Assembly: GCF_028583425.1 (NCBI RefSeq)
Contig: NC_072796.1
Location: 128,809,464-128,873,463 of the forward strand
Length of the DNA stretch: 64,000 nt
Direction: 5' to 3'
Source: Eublepharis macularius
Lineage: Eukaryota > Chordata > Lepidosauria > Squamata > Eublepharidae
Shown here: positions 20,325-33,000 of the stretch, one piece after another
How the letters are laid out: the number at the start of each line of letters is the position of its first letter
Position numbering within the stretch: position 1 is the stretch's first letter
Notes under the pieces: generated by a model
What the model saw: the letters and a program-made list of their open reading frames with translations, nothing else
Databases searched by the model: none
What the model was told of the DNA's origin: nothing
Position numbers and translations under genes: made by a program

Positions 20325-20960
20325 GGTTTATTCATTTATTCATTTATTTGTGTACGTCATTTATAGTCCGCCTTTCTCACTGAGACTCAAGGCGGATTAC
20401 ATAGTGTGAGATTAGTACAATCAATATCAAGGACATTTCCATACAGTATCAAGGGCATTTCCATAAACAAAATGTCATAGGGTTTTTAAAAGACAGCCTT
20501 AGCAAGGATCCAATACAGAGCTGAAGAATTGCTGAAACAGAACACAATTAATTCTAGGACTGACATTAGATAACATGAAGCACAGGTAGTTTATAGGAGT
20601 ACATATTCAAAGCAACAGATAATATGCAAGGCAACATAGAGAAAGCCCATGTACAGGCTGCTGTTGATTTCGCCCGCGTGCAGACTGGCACCTGCAAGAG
20701 AACCTGTTCTGATCAGCGAAGCTGCCGTGGAGGGACATAGGGAGGGAGGCAGTCCCTTAGGTATGCTGGGCCAAGGCCATGAAGAGCTTTGTATGTAATA
20801 ACCAATACCTTGAATTGAGCACGGTAACTGATAGGTAGCCAATGGAGTGACTGTAGGATGGGAGTGATTTTCATGCTCCTGCTCGCTCCTGCTAATAGTC
20901 GAGCTGCAGCATTTTGCCTTTTTTCACCAGCAAACTGGACAGTCCTGTAAACAAAGCAAT
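20325..20960 (-). mobile_element. L2/CR1-like LINE, ORF2 C-terminal region and 3' UTR
   Basis: Minus-strand translation from 20,910 to 20,715 gives NAAARLLAGASRSMKITPIL, LHWLPISYRAQFKVLVITYK and ALHGLGPAYLRD, the conserved end of the reverse-transcriptase protein of L2/CR1-type LINEs. The 3' UTR runs left to the tail at 20,330. This copy links the many 3' tails in the window to one LINE family. Confidence 0.85.
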
Positions 20961-21358
20961 ACATACCTAGCTAATATCCAAAGATAAATTCATATCATAT
21001 GGTGAGCAAACTCACACTATTGCTGAGCACTGGAAACAGGTTTGAGGTAAATTTCACATGATTTGTCTCCATTTCACCATATGGGGGCATGTGTAAAAAT
21101 GACCATAGAACAATGACAGGGAAATGTCACCTTGTGGTTACATTACCTGTAAAAAATACTCACCAGAGAAATATTACCATTGCTGAAGTGGCAGTAAATT
21201 AGTGAAGGACAAACATTTCTCCTTCCTACTGATGTCTCCTGCAGGCATGCTTAGAAGAGGCTGTTGTGAAGATGTGTGAATTCCTCTTACAGCTTTTGCC
21301 TTAGATTTTAATGTTGGTTTTATTGATTGTATTTTAAAGTTTCAGTAGCTGTGTTCCA

Positions 21359-21580
21359 GCCCTGACATGGGATAGCCCAGTTGAGCCTGATCTCGTCAGA
21401 TCTCAGAAGCTAAGTAGGGTTAGCCTTGGTAAGTAACTGGAAGGGAAATCTCCAACAAAGATCAGGTTTGCAGAGGCAGGCAATGGCAAACCACCTCTGT
21501 TAGACTCTCTTGCCATGAAAACCCTGCCAGGGGTCGCCGTAAGTCATCTATGACTTGAGGGCACTTTCCACCACCAGGCA
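21359..21580 (+). repeat. 5S-rRNA-derived SINE (Sauria type)
   Basis: Starts ctgacatgggatagccc; gatctcgtcagatctcagaa; tail agtcatctatgacttgaggg followed by cactttccaccacca. Confidence 0.92.
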
Positions 21581-22311
21581 TGTTCAGGAGGTTTTTTTAA
21601 AATGTGAATAGCAATCAATGGCTATCCCAACCTCCTCAATGCTTCAAAAAGGCTCTGCAATCCCAAGTCATACAAGATGATGCCTTTTGGGAAAACACAA
21701 GACCAAAATCTCCTTTGCAGCATGCATCTTGTCAGGTGCAGTTTTTGGGAATCTGCCTATTGTAAACATGTTTTCTATCAGCTTTGATATACTAGAAAAG
21801 TGAGTTAAAAAACTACTTTCAGTAACAAGCATGATTGAAACTTTGAGGCAGTAGATGAGTGGATAACGAACCAGATGTCCAAAACAAGCGTCCAGATGTC
21901 CAAAACAAGCCAAAGTTTAGCAGATTGGGCATGAACACAGTCTGTTGCCAGGCTAGTGGCTCACACCTACCCCCTTCATTCTCCTTTTGCAAATGGATCT
22001 GGATTCAAAACTTCCTTGTTTCAGCACTTTCTGATGCAGTCGCCTCCAGATGTCCTGATGAACAGGAAACTGATCAAACCAGGAAGATGTGGTCCTTGAC
22101 TGCAAGGAGCAGAGAGGTGGGAGGAATTGCGCAAGCACAGCAAGACGCTATGTTCGTGTCCGGCCTTGTAATTTAATCTTGGCTCATCACAATGTTTCGA
22201 TGCAGCCAATTTCTGAAATGAGCTGGGACAGTAAAGCACCAGTCCAGGTGAAGGCAACCGTGGCTGAGCTCTATTAAAATGCAACAGAACGTAAGAATCA
22301 AATAGGCAATA
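21581..22311. other. No gene or recognised repeat
   Basis: Contains one tandem pair of ccagatgtccaaaacaagc (21,872 and 21,892). Otherwise nothing recognised. Confidence 0.4.
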
Positions 22312-22319
22312 CCATATGG

Positions 22320-22550
22320 CTGTTTTGGAGACTGGGGAAAGGAGCGTTTAACTCTTCCCCTCCAGCCCTCTTAATAGCTCAGACACCTTTCCCAAGTTAC
22401 AATCAATTCTGCAAGGGGAGGGAGGAGACCTACTTGTCTGCCTCCTCCCCCTCCTGGGAAGGAAACATCAGCTTTGAAGGGGTGATTTACACAGCAGGAG
22501 GGGCCTGGGAAGAAAGGGTTGAACACACCTTTTCCCAGTTTCCAAGAGAG
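22320..22550. mobile_element. Diverged hAT-like foldback element
   Basis: Left end ctgttttggagactggg mirrors the right end (ctctcttggaaactggg when inverted), with arms of about 80 bp. Flanks ccatatgg (22,312-22,319) and ccacatgg (22,551-22,558) match at 7 of 8, as expected for hAT. Confidence 0.65.
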
Positions 22551-22643
22551 CCACATGGTGCTGCTTATTATTATTATTTTTAAGTAGGTCTTAATCCTGG
22601 ATTCCTCAAGGTTTATCAATCTTGGTCCCAAGTTAGGTATGAC

Positions 22644-22856
22644 CAGGGCTTTTTTTCAGCTGGAACGCAGTGGAATGGAGTTCCGAAACCTCTTGAAAAT
22701 GGTCACATGGCTGGTGGCCCCGCCCCCTGATCTCCAGACAGAGGGGGGTTTAGATTAGTCTGGAGATTAGGGGGCGGGGCCACCAGCCATGTGACCATTT
22801 TCTCCCAGAGCAACCCACTGAGTTCCACCACCTCTTTTCCCAGAAAAAAAAACGTG
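22644..22856. mobile_element. hAT-like foldback MITE (TIR caggg, long arms)
   Basis: Arms around ggtcacatggctggtggccc and its inverse. Perfect 8-bp duplication ggtatgac at 22,636-22,643 and 22,857-22,864. Confidence 0.9.
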
Positions 22857-23249
22857 GGTATGACTATGCTGCTCCTTTAGTTTCAGCAAGACTTAAGTCA
22901 TCACTTAATTTAGCTGAATCATGGCCAAGGCCTTCAAAGACTGCAATCTTCTGCACACTTACCTGGGTGTAAATTTCACTCAACATACCGGGGCTTGCTT
23001 CCAAGAAAATATGCACAGTACTGTACAGTACAGGAGTTAACAGCCAGGGTGATTACTTGCAATCCTATGTAGAATTACTCCAGTCTAAACCCAGTGAGAT
23101 TAACAGTCTTAGACTAGAGTATAGTATAGGACTGCACTGTGCATCTTACTGGTTCTTTTATTTTAAAAACTTTTAAAGAATCTGGAAAAAAAACCCTGCT
23201 TATATCAGGGTCCTCCCCCAACAAATACTGGAGAAACAAACCACACTTA

Positions 23250-24034
23250 GAAAAATGAAAGCCGTTTTTTATTATTGTCTCCACAGCCAGTCATTTGACA
23301 TGAACATGCATACGTAATTTGGCTACGCACACACCACTTTTTTTTAAACCTTAGTTATTAAAGTACGACATACATCCTTACAAAAACGAGTCAAAATGCA
23401 AACTTAATTTTTTTAAAAACAAACAGTTTTTACTCGATTCTTTTTTTTTTCTTAAAAAAAAGTTTGTGTTGGGTACCATTTGTACAAACACAGTTAATTT
23501 AAACAAACCTGTTCTTAAGTTTTCTTCCGGTTGCACATGAAAAAGCTGCAATAGAAAATGAAGTCACTGAAGGTTTCTTTTCTTTTTAAATAGCAGAAAT
23601 AGGCAGTGTCGCCATGCACGAGAAGCAATATTAAATATTAGTTTTTCAAAAAACAAAAGGGAAAAAAAACACGTTTAAAAATATTTAGTTCAAGTCACAG
23701 AATTCTCCCCAGTACAGAGAAATCCAATATGCAATGCAGAATTAGCTGCCACGCAAAATGGCCGTTCTGAAAGGTAAAAAATACCTTCCAGAGTTCATAC
23801 TTTTAATTGAGTTTGGCACAGAAAAAGAAGTTATCAACAGACTCGAGAATGAGAACGTGATTTTTAAAAAAGGGGGGGCGGGGAAGAGAGGATGAGAAGG
23901 AAAACAATCAAAAGCCAGACCGAACAAGATAGTAGTTGCAATCACTTAAAATTTTTTAAAAAAAGATCTGTGCATCTCAGTCATTGCAGAATACTGTCTT
24001 CTTTATACAGCAGGGCATAATTTCCAGGTAACCG
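23250..24034 (-). other. CYRIB: CYRIB 3' UTR
   Basis: About 785 bp from the stop codon to just past a canonical AATAAA. The stretch is A/T-rich, has no recognisable transposon, and contrasts with the repeat mosaic on its left. The downstream edge is inferred from the poly(A) signal and a GT-rich stretch just beyond it (minus-strand gtgtggtttgttt near 23,240); the exact cleavage site is not visible. Confidence 0.75.
23268..23273 (-). terminator. CYRIB poly(A) signal AATAAA
   Basis: The plus-strand tttatt at this place reads AATAAA on the gene strand, 760 nt after the stop codon. A GT-rich stretch follows about 25-40 nt further on, as expected for a cleavage site near 23,250. Confidence 0.7.
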
Positions 24035-24098
24035 TTATTGCAACATTGATTTAATTTGCTTGGAGGTAGTCTCATCATTCAAATGTTTTGTTGTGTAC
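24035..24098 (-). CDS. CYRIB: CYRIB coding exon 10, residues 304-324 and stop
   Basis: Acceptor tttatag then GTACACAACAAAAC completes Arg304 and encodes [20 protein letters not shown] followed by TAA at 24037-24035. The C-terminus is identical to what I recall of the vertebrate protein. Confidence 0.96.
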
Positions 24099-27000
24099 CT
24101 ATAAAGGGAGGGTAGAAAAGAAGTTACCAATGCATAAACTGAATTTTTCTTAACGAGCAGCCCGATCCTTTAAAAGTCAAGGGGGGGAGGACATAAATAT
24201 ATGTTCCAGTGGGGGGGGGCAACTCTGGTCATCTGGAAAGCTGATTTGTCCCTACCTGGTCCTCTGAATTGGGGGCACCCAAAGGATCTGAGAAAGAGGC
24301 TTTGCTCCTTCTTCTCAAGGAAAACTTGACCCCTCTCCTTCTTTCTAGCACAACGCTACATACATCTTACTAAATTCTTTGCTAATTCCAATGCCAGTTA
24401 AATCAGCTGCAAAGTTTTTGTATCTTAACTGAGGTTTAAGATATTGTTGAAGTATAACTTGAGGTTACTTTTTGGCTGATGGCTCCATTTCTTTTTTTAA
24501 ATTTTATTACTGGTGTGCTTTAACTAGTTTTAACTTGCTCAGAAGATCCCTTGTATAAATGACATACAAATGACTTTAAACAGTGCTAGACATTAGGCAT
24601 TTCTGCAAATACTGTGGAAAACTTCCAGTGCCCCCATAACTGCAGTTCTGTACTAGTTCTTGACACTGCAGTTCTACAGAGCCAGGCAGTTATTAAACCT
24701 CTGCTATCTTAAGCACAGCAATTTAGATGATATCATTTGCAGGAAGCACAGAGAATGAAATAAGGGGTGCAGAGTTCGGCATTCATTTTAAATGAATGGC
24801 AAGAAAAAACAAGTTCCTAGTCCCTTGGGGTTAGGAAGGTATCCTTTGAGTACGTCGGGACAATGTCCAAGGAATCTCAGCACTCAGAAAGAGAAAACTG
24901 AATGACATTTCCAGTGTCCTTGCCTCTCCCTGTAACTGGTACAACTGGAAATATTTAAAATAGCAAGAAACTGCAGAATAAACCTTGTGCTGTATTATTT
25001 ATATGACATAAAATATTATAAATGTCACTGAATTTAGTTTTTTTCTGGGTGCTGAATTTTAATTTTTTAAAATTATTATTAAAAATGGAGAACACATGAC
25101 CCTGCTCCCAAGCAAAAAATAAAGAGACAGGTTTAGACCTCATTCCAAGCTATTCAACTGATGTTCAATATGAAGGAGAGTTGCACCTTTCTAAGTCTAT
25201 TCAAGTTAACTCTGCTCAGGATAGCAACCCAAGCTGTCGGGCTCGTCAAGGGCAATTTTCTCAATATCTATTTCTATGCAATAAGAAGCAGCAACAGTAA
25301 CAAACGGCTCCTCATTGGCAGCCTTGTCCAACAAGCCAGAAGCAAAGGAAAACCTCCGAGTCACCCATAACGGCACTTCTACCCGGTCAGGGCAGAGCCG
25401 AGAAGTCCCACCAAGTGTTGTGCTTGGATGGTCGCTGTGCCAACAGGTGCCAATCACTGGGCTCACTGTCAATTTGCCGTAAGACAGAACTTGGAACAAT
25501 TCCACATTAAAGAGTTAAGTACCTGAGAGCATTTAGAAGGCCTTCTACACTGTTGGGAGGCTGGTCTTTGAGAACCTTGATGCAACCTTTCATCTGGAAA
25601 TGAGGAGAAAGAAAGAAAAAGTCAGAAGTGGGTCTGGGTGGGCGAAACCATTCCACAGCCTGCAAACACTTATTTTAAACAAAAGTTCTGATCTGCATGG
25701 ACTTCCACAATTCTCACATCTTCACAAAATGCCACCAGCCCTCACAATAAAGCAAGAGAACCCACACAGAGAACCACTCAACAGAGACATACTGGTTCAC
25801 ATGAACAACAGCTCCAACAAGTCCTGAGCCTGGAAACAGCACCATCGCTTGTATGCAAGAGCCATGTAATGTGTGAACTGGCCCCAAGTATGAACATGCA
25901 AGGTTTCCCTTTTATTGCCAGTCCATCTGATACTGCATGGTCTACACTGAGCAGCAGCAGCTGTCCATGGGCTCAGAGGTCTTTGCTGCCTTTATAACAG
26001 AGATGCCAGGGTTGAATCTAAGATCTTCTGCACACAAAGCAAGCACTCCAGTCCTCAGCCGCGCATGCATTAACTCTAAGAAGCACTCCCAATGTATTAA
26101 GATCTTTGTTCCTGGGGAGAACGCATGGATGTGGGCAAGGGGACGGGGTATTTGTATAATCACTTACATCAATTTTGGAAGTTTTAGCAAAAGCGCCTAC
26201 TGGATGCACGTGGTCGTACAGAATGATCACACCAACCATTACCCTCAAGCAGAACGATACCGTTTCCTCATTTGTGAACCGGCTTCTGTATTCCCTACAA
26301 GTTTTCGTGAACACACAAACAAAAACGTAGTTACAGAAAGCAGAACTCTCACACAAGCAATTTGAGTTGCAATACATACACGGCTCCAGTGGAGCACCCT
26401 TCCAAAAGATAATGACCCTGTAAGAGACACAAATACTCACAAAAAGGACACAGCCTTGAGCCACAAGGGCTGGTGCCTGGCCATTTCTCCTGACAGTGCC
26501 GCACTGCAGGACACAACTTGCTAAAACCATTGTGATGATTAATCGCATGTTAATGGGTTGAAGCAGGTTCACAGTTGGAGGTATTTCGAGCCACAAATTC
26601 AACTGTGATCAGAGATTACAACCAAGGCTGCTGCAGCCCTGACCCACCCATAGATCACAGTTTCTGATTCAGCTGTGTAATGAAAGAGAGAGCTGCCAGT
26701 GTAAGATGCGCTCTAGCAATGTACAGCTTGTGCTTCAGCCGAGTACGCACAGTTCAGCCATTTTTCTGAATTATGTATGAGATAAAATCATTTGCAAAAA
26801 CGATGGAGAGGCCTTCCAATAAGCCCCACTTTTAAAATATTAAACAATATTCCCAAGAGAGCCTGCAAAGCGATGCGTACCCAGCTTAATTAGATATATT
26901 CAGAACACCTCCAAACTAGTAAATGGGGCAGTTGCAAATGAAGAATTTTGAACAGAGATCTGCAGAAGAAGGAAGTGGTTCTCCATCTGTGACATCTAAG

Positions 27001-30000
27001 TAGTTATAGGCTACCAAGCGAAGGAGCTCAAGATTCCTTATGGCAATAACCTGGCTGGAGGCAGCAGAGGCAAGGCGGCCTTCACAGCGCCACACACCAC
27101 TGCTCACCTCGCCACCTCCAAGATCAGCAGAGTGTTTCCGGCAGAGCTGCTCTGCGACTGTGCTGGGCCCCCTCTTCATCAGGTACAACAGAAGTGGCTC
27201 CTAAAGGAGCACTTCCCTCTGCCCCCCATCCAGCCTCCGGACATCTTCAGACAAAGCTCCCTAGAAATCCACCCCTTTTCCACACACCCCTTCTTGATCT
27301 GGGGCCAGACCAAAAGCAAACAAGATGCTAGAGATTATCTAGCCCTGGCATAATTAACCGACGACAAAACATCCAGATGCGTGCAAGCTCCTCGTTCCAA
27401 GGGTTTCCTATGTCTGTGGCTTCTTTTCAGCTTTCAGGGGGCCGGTTGGAGAGATTAATGTTGGTGTTTGTCCCCAAGGAGAAGCTGGAGTGCCCTGTTA
27501 AGGGCTGGACACGCAAGAACAGCTGTCCGGGATCAGACCAAGGATTCATTTAGCTTTGCACCTGGTTTCACACAGTGGCTGACCAGGTGCCCCTTAGCAG
27601 CCCTACAAGCAGGACAGAAGCTAGTGCTGGCCCATTACCCCCCCTCCCACCAGCAACACTGTGGAAGGGTCAAAAAGAGCCCTCATTGCCCCTTTGTGGC
27701 ATCATCTCCTTCCTTAGCCACACCCTGCTTATGGGATGGGATGCAGGGGAAGCGTTCCTTATCACTGCCTCCATCATTGGGCCACATTTGAATTAGAGGG
27801 GATGACAGAGACTTCCTGTCCCTTCTTCTCCTCTGCCTGTCAGGCTTGATGAGTTCCACCTAAACCCAACTGCAGTCTTCTTTGGGGCACATATCACCAT
27901 CTTTGAGGTTTTGGTATTCCACAAATAGGTTTACAAGCTTAATCAAAGTTCTATCCATGGATTGCACAACGCTCATTTGGAAAGCATGGTCATTTTATAT
28001 AAGGCTTGAAACATTTTAATAGGCTTCAAGCCTTATATAAAAGCCACTCGGCTTCAGACCCATGCAAAAAGAACGAAGGTATGTCTGAAGCAGCATTTCT
28101 ACTTACGGGGTTTCCAGCATGACTCGGCAAACACTGGCCATGGTGCTTAAGCAGTCTGTGGTATTTTCGATGGGTAAATTTTTATTCTGTAAACACAGGG
28201 GGAAAGGAGTTACTGAAGTGCAGAGGATTCTAGAGTTTACTGGCTTGTTCTAAGAGCAAGACAGATTATTATTACCTTCACTGTGTTGATGAGGCGGCTG
28301 AGAAATAGGTCAAGGGAATTATACAACACACATTCACCTTTAAACAGTCAACTGAGCAGGTTTTTATAGCCTAGTCATGCAACGTTGATGCCCTCGTTGG
28401 CAAGCTGGCTATTAAATGATATATTCCCCTCTCCATGAGCGTCAATTACTGGAGAGGGCACAGCAGGAATTTGGGACACACATATTTGAATGTACTTTAT
28501 ACTGTCAGACCACTGGCTTGTTTAGTTCGGTACTGTCTACTAGGAAGGTCAGCGGCTTTTTCTCAATTGCTGCTACTATCTTTTAAGAGGAGACTGAACC
28601 AGGAAACTTCTTCATGGAAAACAGAGGTTTTGCCAATGAACTGCAGCCCTTCCATAAACTGGAGTGATTCTGAATTTTTGAGTTTCTGGAGGCTTTGCCC
28701 TTGAACTTGAGTGCAAGCGTATCCTCAATTATGCGGTTGTTGACCTCCAGCAGGATCATGCCGATGGCTGCGGGTGGGACGAGATGAGGAGGGGTACGGA
28801 AGCCAGGCGGGGAGGGGAGGAGGGGCAAGGGGGGGAAAGAGAAACCGCCTAGACAAGAATCACACCACACCGGGGACCTGCCCGACTCCAACCATTTCCG
28901 CCACAGGGCCCCCCAATTTTTGTGAAGGCTTGACAAGATTACCCATCCTATCCCAGATCCTATCCCACTAAGCCTGGGAGCTCCAAATTCTACAACGTTC
29001 CAAATTTTTGACTGGTATACTTCACAGAAAGTGAATAACGAGATTCACATAAAATTCTCTAAGGCAGAGACTCCGTGGCAGTACATGCATTACCTCTGCA
29101 AAGCAAACTTGCCATTTCAGGAAAGTTACCATCCCTAGGAGAGACTGTTTGTGCATTTACCTCTGAAACAAATTTTGTTGTGGCATCGCTTAAGGTTTTC
29201 AGCATCGGCGTTGCTTCAGCGTAAAATAAAGACATTCTGTTGGCCAACTCGTTGTTTACTTCGTTTTCCCCTTCTGCCTACCAAAACAGAGAAGACAAAA
29301 GACCCCAGTCTTCACTGGTTTTGAATAAATGGATGAGTGGGGAAAGGATGATAAAGAAGCACTTTATTCACTTGAACTAGGAGGTTACCTACTGGAACAT
29401 TATTGATTCTCATACGACTCAAGGTTCTTCTGTAATAGCTGAAATCATTCTGTATAGCGGGATTTGTCATCTGGAAGTAAGAAAATAAGTATATTTTATC
29501 TAATCAACATTTCAATTTAGATATCCTGTCTCATCCGGGGCGGGGGGTGTCTTAAGACTCCACAAGTCTGAAATGGTGCAAAAGTTAAGCGTTGTTTGAG
29601 CCTTTCCAAAGAATTTCATACATACAAATCCTACTTTGAGAGCACTAGTGAACTTGAAATCAAGAGTGACCGGCAAAGAACACTTGTCAAAACATTGCAC
29701 TGGATTAGGAGTCTAGGATCTGGCCTTATATAGTATTATGCTGGGGCCAGATTTTCAATAGTTGGGACACTGGATCAAATCAGGCAACAATGGAAGATCA
29801 CGGATCTCTGTTTATTTCTAAAAAAAACCCAATGAAATTGAATGGGGCTCCAATTCACACTGGGGCCAGAGGGGAGGCACGGGTCAAACGCTTGCATCCC
29901 TGCCTGGTTTGGCTGTTCATTTTTTTTTTCATTTAGAAGTATAACACAATGTTGCAGGGGGCTGCTCTGATTAGCAAAACCAGGAGGGAACATGGAGAGT

Positions 30001-33000
30001 CATGATCCCAGCTGCTTCGTGAAACAGACTCCAAAAATTCAAACACCAAGACAGCGAGTGATGTACCAAATAGTACTTGGTAGGAGCAGCCAGTCTTGGC
30101 TACATACCAGTAACTACCGCCAATGGGGCAGGAAGCTCAGGGGCATGATGATGGTGTAGCTGCACTACCCAGTGCAAAGACCTTTAGCAGCTTTTGCCAG
30201 TTAACAGACCTGCACAAGTCAGTAGACTGGATTTAGTACCTTCCTCCACTAGGTGTTGCTCAACAACGGAGGCTAACATGTCCCCTAGGAATTCCCCGCC
30301 AGCCTGACCAAGGTCTGATGAGTGAACAAGTATCTCAGTGAGTCAGAGATGCTTCGTGCCCATCCAAATGGGCAAGCACCATTAATAAATTATTTATTCA
30401 GGAGGGCATTTTTGTAAAGCTAAAAGGGCTGTAATATAATGGAATTGTATAGCGTGCCTTGCTCTTACCTCGCTGTCTTCAGCTTTTAATTTCTGCATTG
30501 TTTATGATGTTATCACAGCTGATACCTTTTTCTTTTGCATCATTTTTCTCACTTTGTAATCCCAGTCCTATTGCACTGTTTATTTGATATCTTATGCTGT
30601 CTGATTGCACTGTTCATAGTCTGTGATTTGCCTCGAGTCTCAGTGAGTCAGAATGTCAAGTAAATAAGCAAGGAAAATATTCTGCACTTACCTTCAGCTC
30701 GTCAAACCGGAGTGTGAAGTGAAGGATTTCTGCAAACTGCTTGGCAAGAGCCTGCTCTCGCTCCAGGTGCTGCGTGGGAGAATACGGGGTGCTCGTCAGG
30801 GCCCCAAGAAGACCTCGTAATGCAGCTTCTACATGGAAACAGGGGAAGCAAGGGCGCCTATAGAACAGCATCAATATATCAAACATCCTGGAGCATTAAA
30901 CGGCTACAAAAAGTGGGACACAAGTATATACTGGGTATCGTAAGTTCAGAGGCCAAAGAAAATAATCTTGCTCACAGTAGAAAAGAGCAAGAGTCCAGTA
31001 GCACCTATAAGACTAACAAAATTTGTGGTAGGGTCTGAGCTTTCATGAGTCACAGCTCACTTCTTCAGATCCCAAGAGTCCAGTGGCACCTATAAGACTA
31101 ACTAAATTTGTGGTAGGGTCATGAGTCACAGCTCACTTCTTCAGATCCCAAGAGTCCAGTGGCACCTATAAGACTAACTAAATTTGTGGTAGGGTCTGAG
31201 TTTTTGTGACTCTTGCTCTTTCTACTGCTACAGGCAGACTAACACGGCTACCCATCTTGATCAGTCTTCTTACAATGCAGCTAATAGCGGTAACTAGATA
31301 ATGCTAGGATAGGAAATTAAGTAACAGAACAGCAAAAAGCAACACTTCTGCTTGGGGATATAGCCTTGGGAGTCCCATGCAGTAATTTCATTCAGCTGAA
31401 CCATGCTAAAAGTTATTTAACACCTTGGAATGCCCGGCTAATCTAAAATACATCTCCAGAGATATGGAAAAGGTCAACTCACTGCTTGTTACTGATACAT
31501 ACCTAACCTTTGAGAAAATTCATAGAATTTCTTTAGTTTGCCCACAAGAGGAACAACTGCACCCCATGCTTTCTCTTGGAGCCTCTCATCGCTGGGATGC
31601 TGTATTGCCTGCAAAATGGAACACATGCAAGGATGTTGCTTCAACATATGTGATATCACCTTTGTTTGAGACCCACCTAACATGGGAAGACCACACCATA
31701 AGAACACAAAATACAGCCACTATTTGTATGTCCCTGATGGCTAGGGTGGTGGACCTGGAGGAGGTAAGGAAGAGGGAGGAGTACCCAGAGGAGGTCTTCA
31801 CTAAACAAACTCTCTTTCACACTCTTTAGTAATTCCCGTGGAGAAAATGAAGATCATAGAACTGCAGCAAAAAGGGTGGTTGGAGGAAGGGGAGTAGAGT
31901 TGTTAACCAAAGTGCTGAAGAGACTTGCAAAGATGCTTTATATGGATTCAGACCACTGGTCCACCTGGCTCAATGTAGCAGGGGGTTGAACCTGGAACTT
32001 GTGTATAATAGCCAGAGTTGTGCAGTGGTTAGCTCAGGTCTCAACAAATCCCAGGGACCAGGTTGCCACGGCGCCTAAAAATGTCATGGTGCCGTGTTGT
32101 ATTTTAGGCAGTGATTTTATTATGAGGTTTTTATTATGATGACAGCCAGGGTTAGCCCCATATTTATTTTGTCATATTATAGCTTGAATAAAATTATGAG
32201 AAACTATGAAGTGACTAGTAGCCAGCATTTATTAGAAAACATGGTCATGAGTCTGCCATGCACATTTTGGTACTGGCTCCTACAGCCAAAGAAAACAGGC
32301 CAAGGCTGGGGTTGGAGTGTATCTGACCAGGATCTGGGACACCTGGGATCCAATCTCCACTCAGCCATGGAAGCTGCAGGGTGACCTTGGGCCCATGTAT
32401 CACTCTTACAGCCTAACCTGCCTCACAGGGTTGTTGTGAGGATAAAATGGAGAAGGGGAGAATGTTGCGATCCACTTTGGGTATAAACAAAGTAAATAAG
32501 TAAATAAATAAATAAAGGCACATGCTCGACCACTGACGAACTGCTCTTGCCACCCTCCCCCAAATTATTTGAATATTCCTCAAAGCAGCGGAACTTGAGG
32601 CCCTACATCAATATCTAAATGCCAAGGAAGCACAGTGCCTTGATGGAGAAGTGCAACTCTAAGGGCAGGTGGCACGCAACGAACAAGAAATAGAGCTCCT
32701 ACATATATGCAGAAAGCCACAGTGGCCTTCTTTACGGGGCTGCTGAGAGGGCAAGCTAGATACGGAATCTCACACTTTGCACGCTAAATATACTATATGA
32801 TCAGAAGTAATTCATTCTTAAAAAGTTATAGTGTCTATGCTTTACCTCTCGTATTTCGTGACCAGCTCCTCTGTAGGACTGCAAGTCTTCCAGGATTCCT
32901 TCTGCATCCTTTAACACTACGTTTACCTGATTATAAATTTCTTTTTCTGACTCTGTAGGCTGAGCATCTAAACAACAAAAGAGCAAATTACGTCATTCTG

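Noticed and set aside
26018-26602. 194-codon minus-strand frame as a separate gene
   Set aside because: It is CYRIB exon 8 (26,168-26,294) extended by chance into both introns.
31425-31829. 134-codon plus-strand frame
   Set aside because: It lies antisense over CYRIB exon 3, whose minus-strand frame is the real one.
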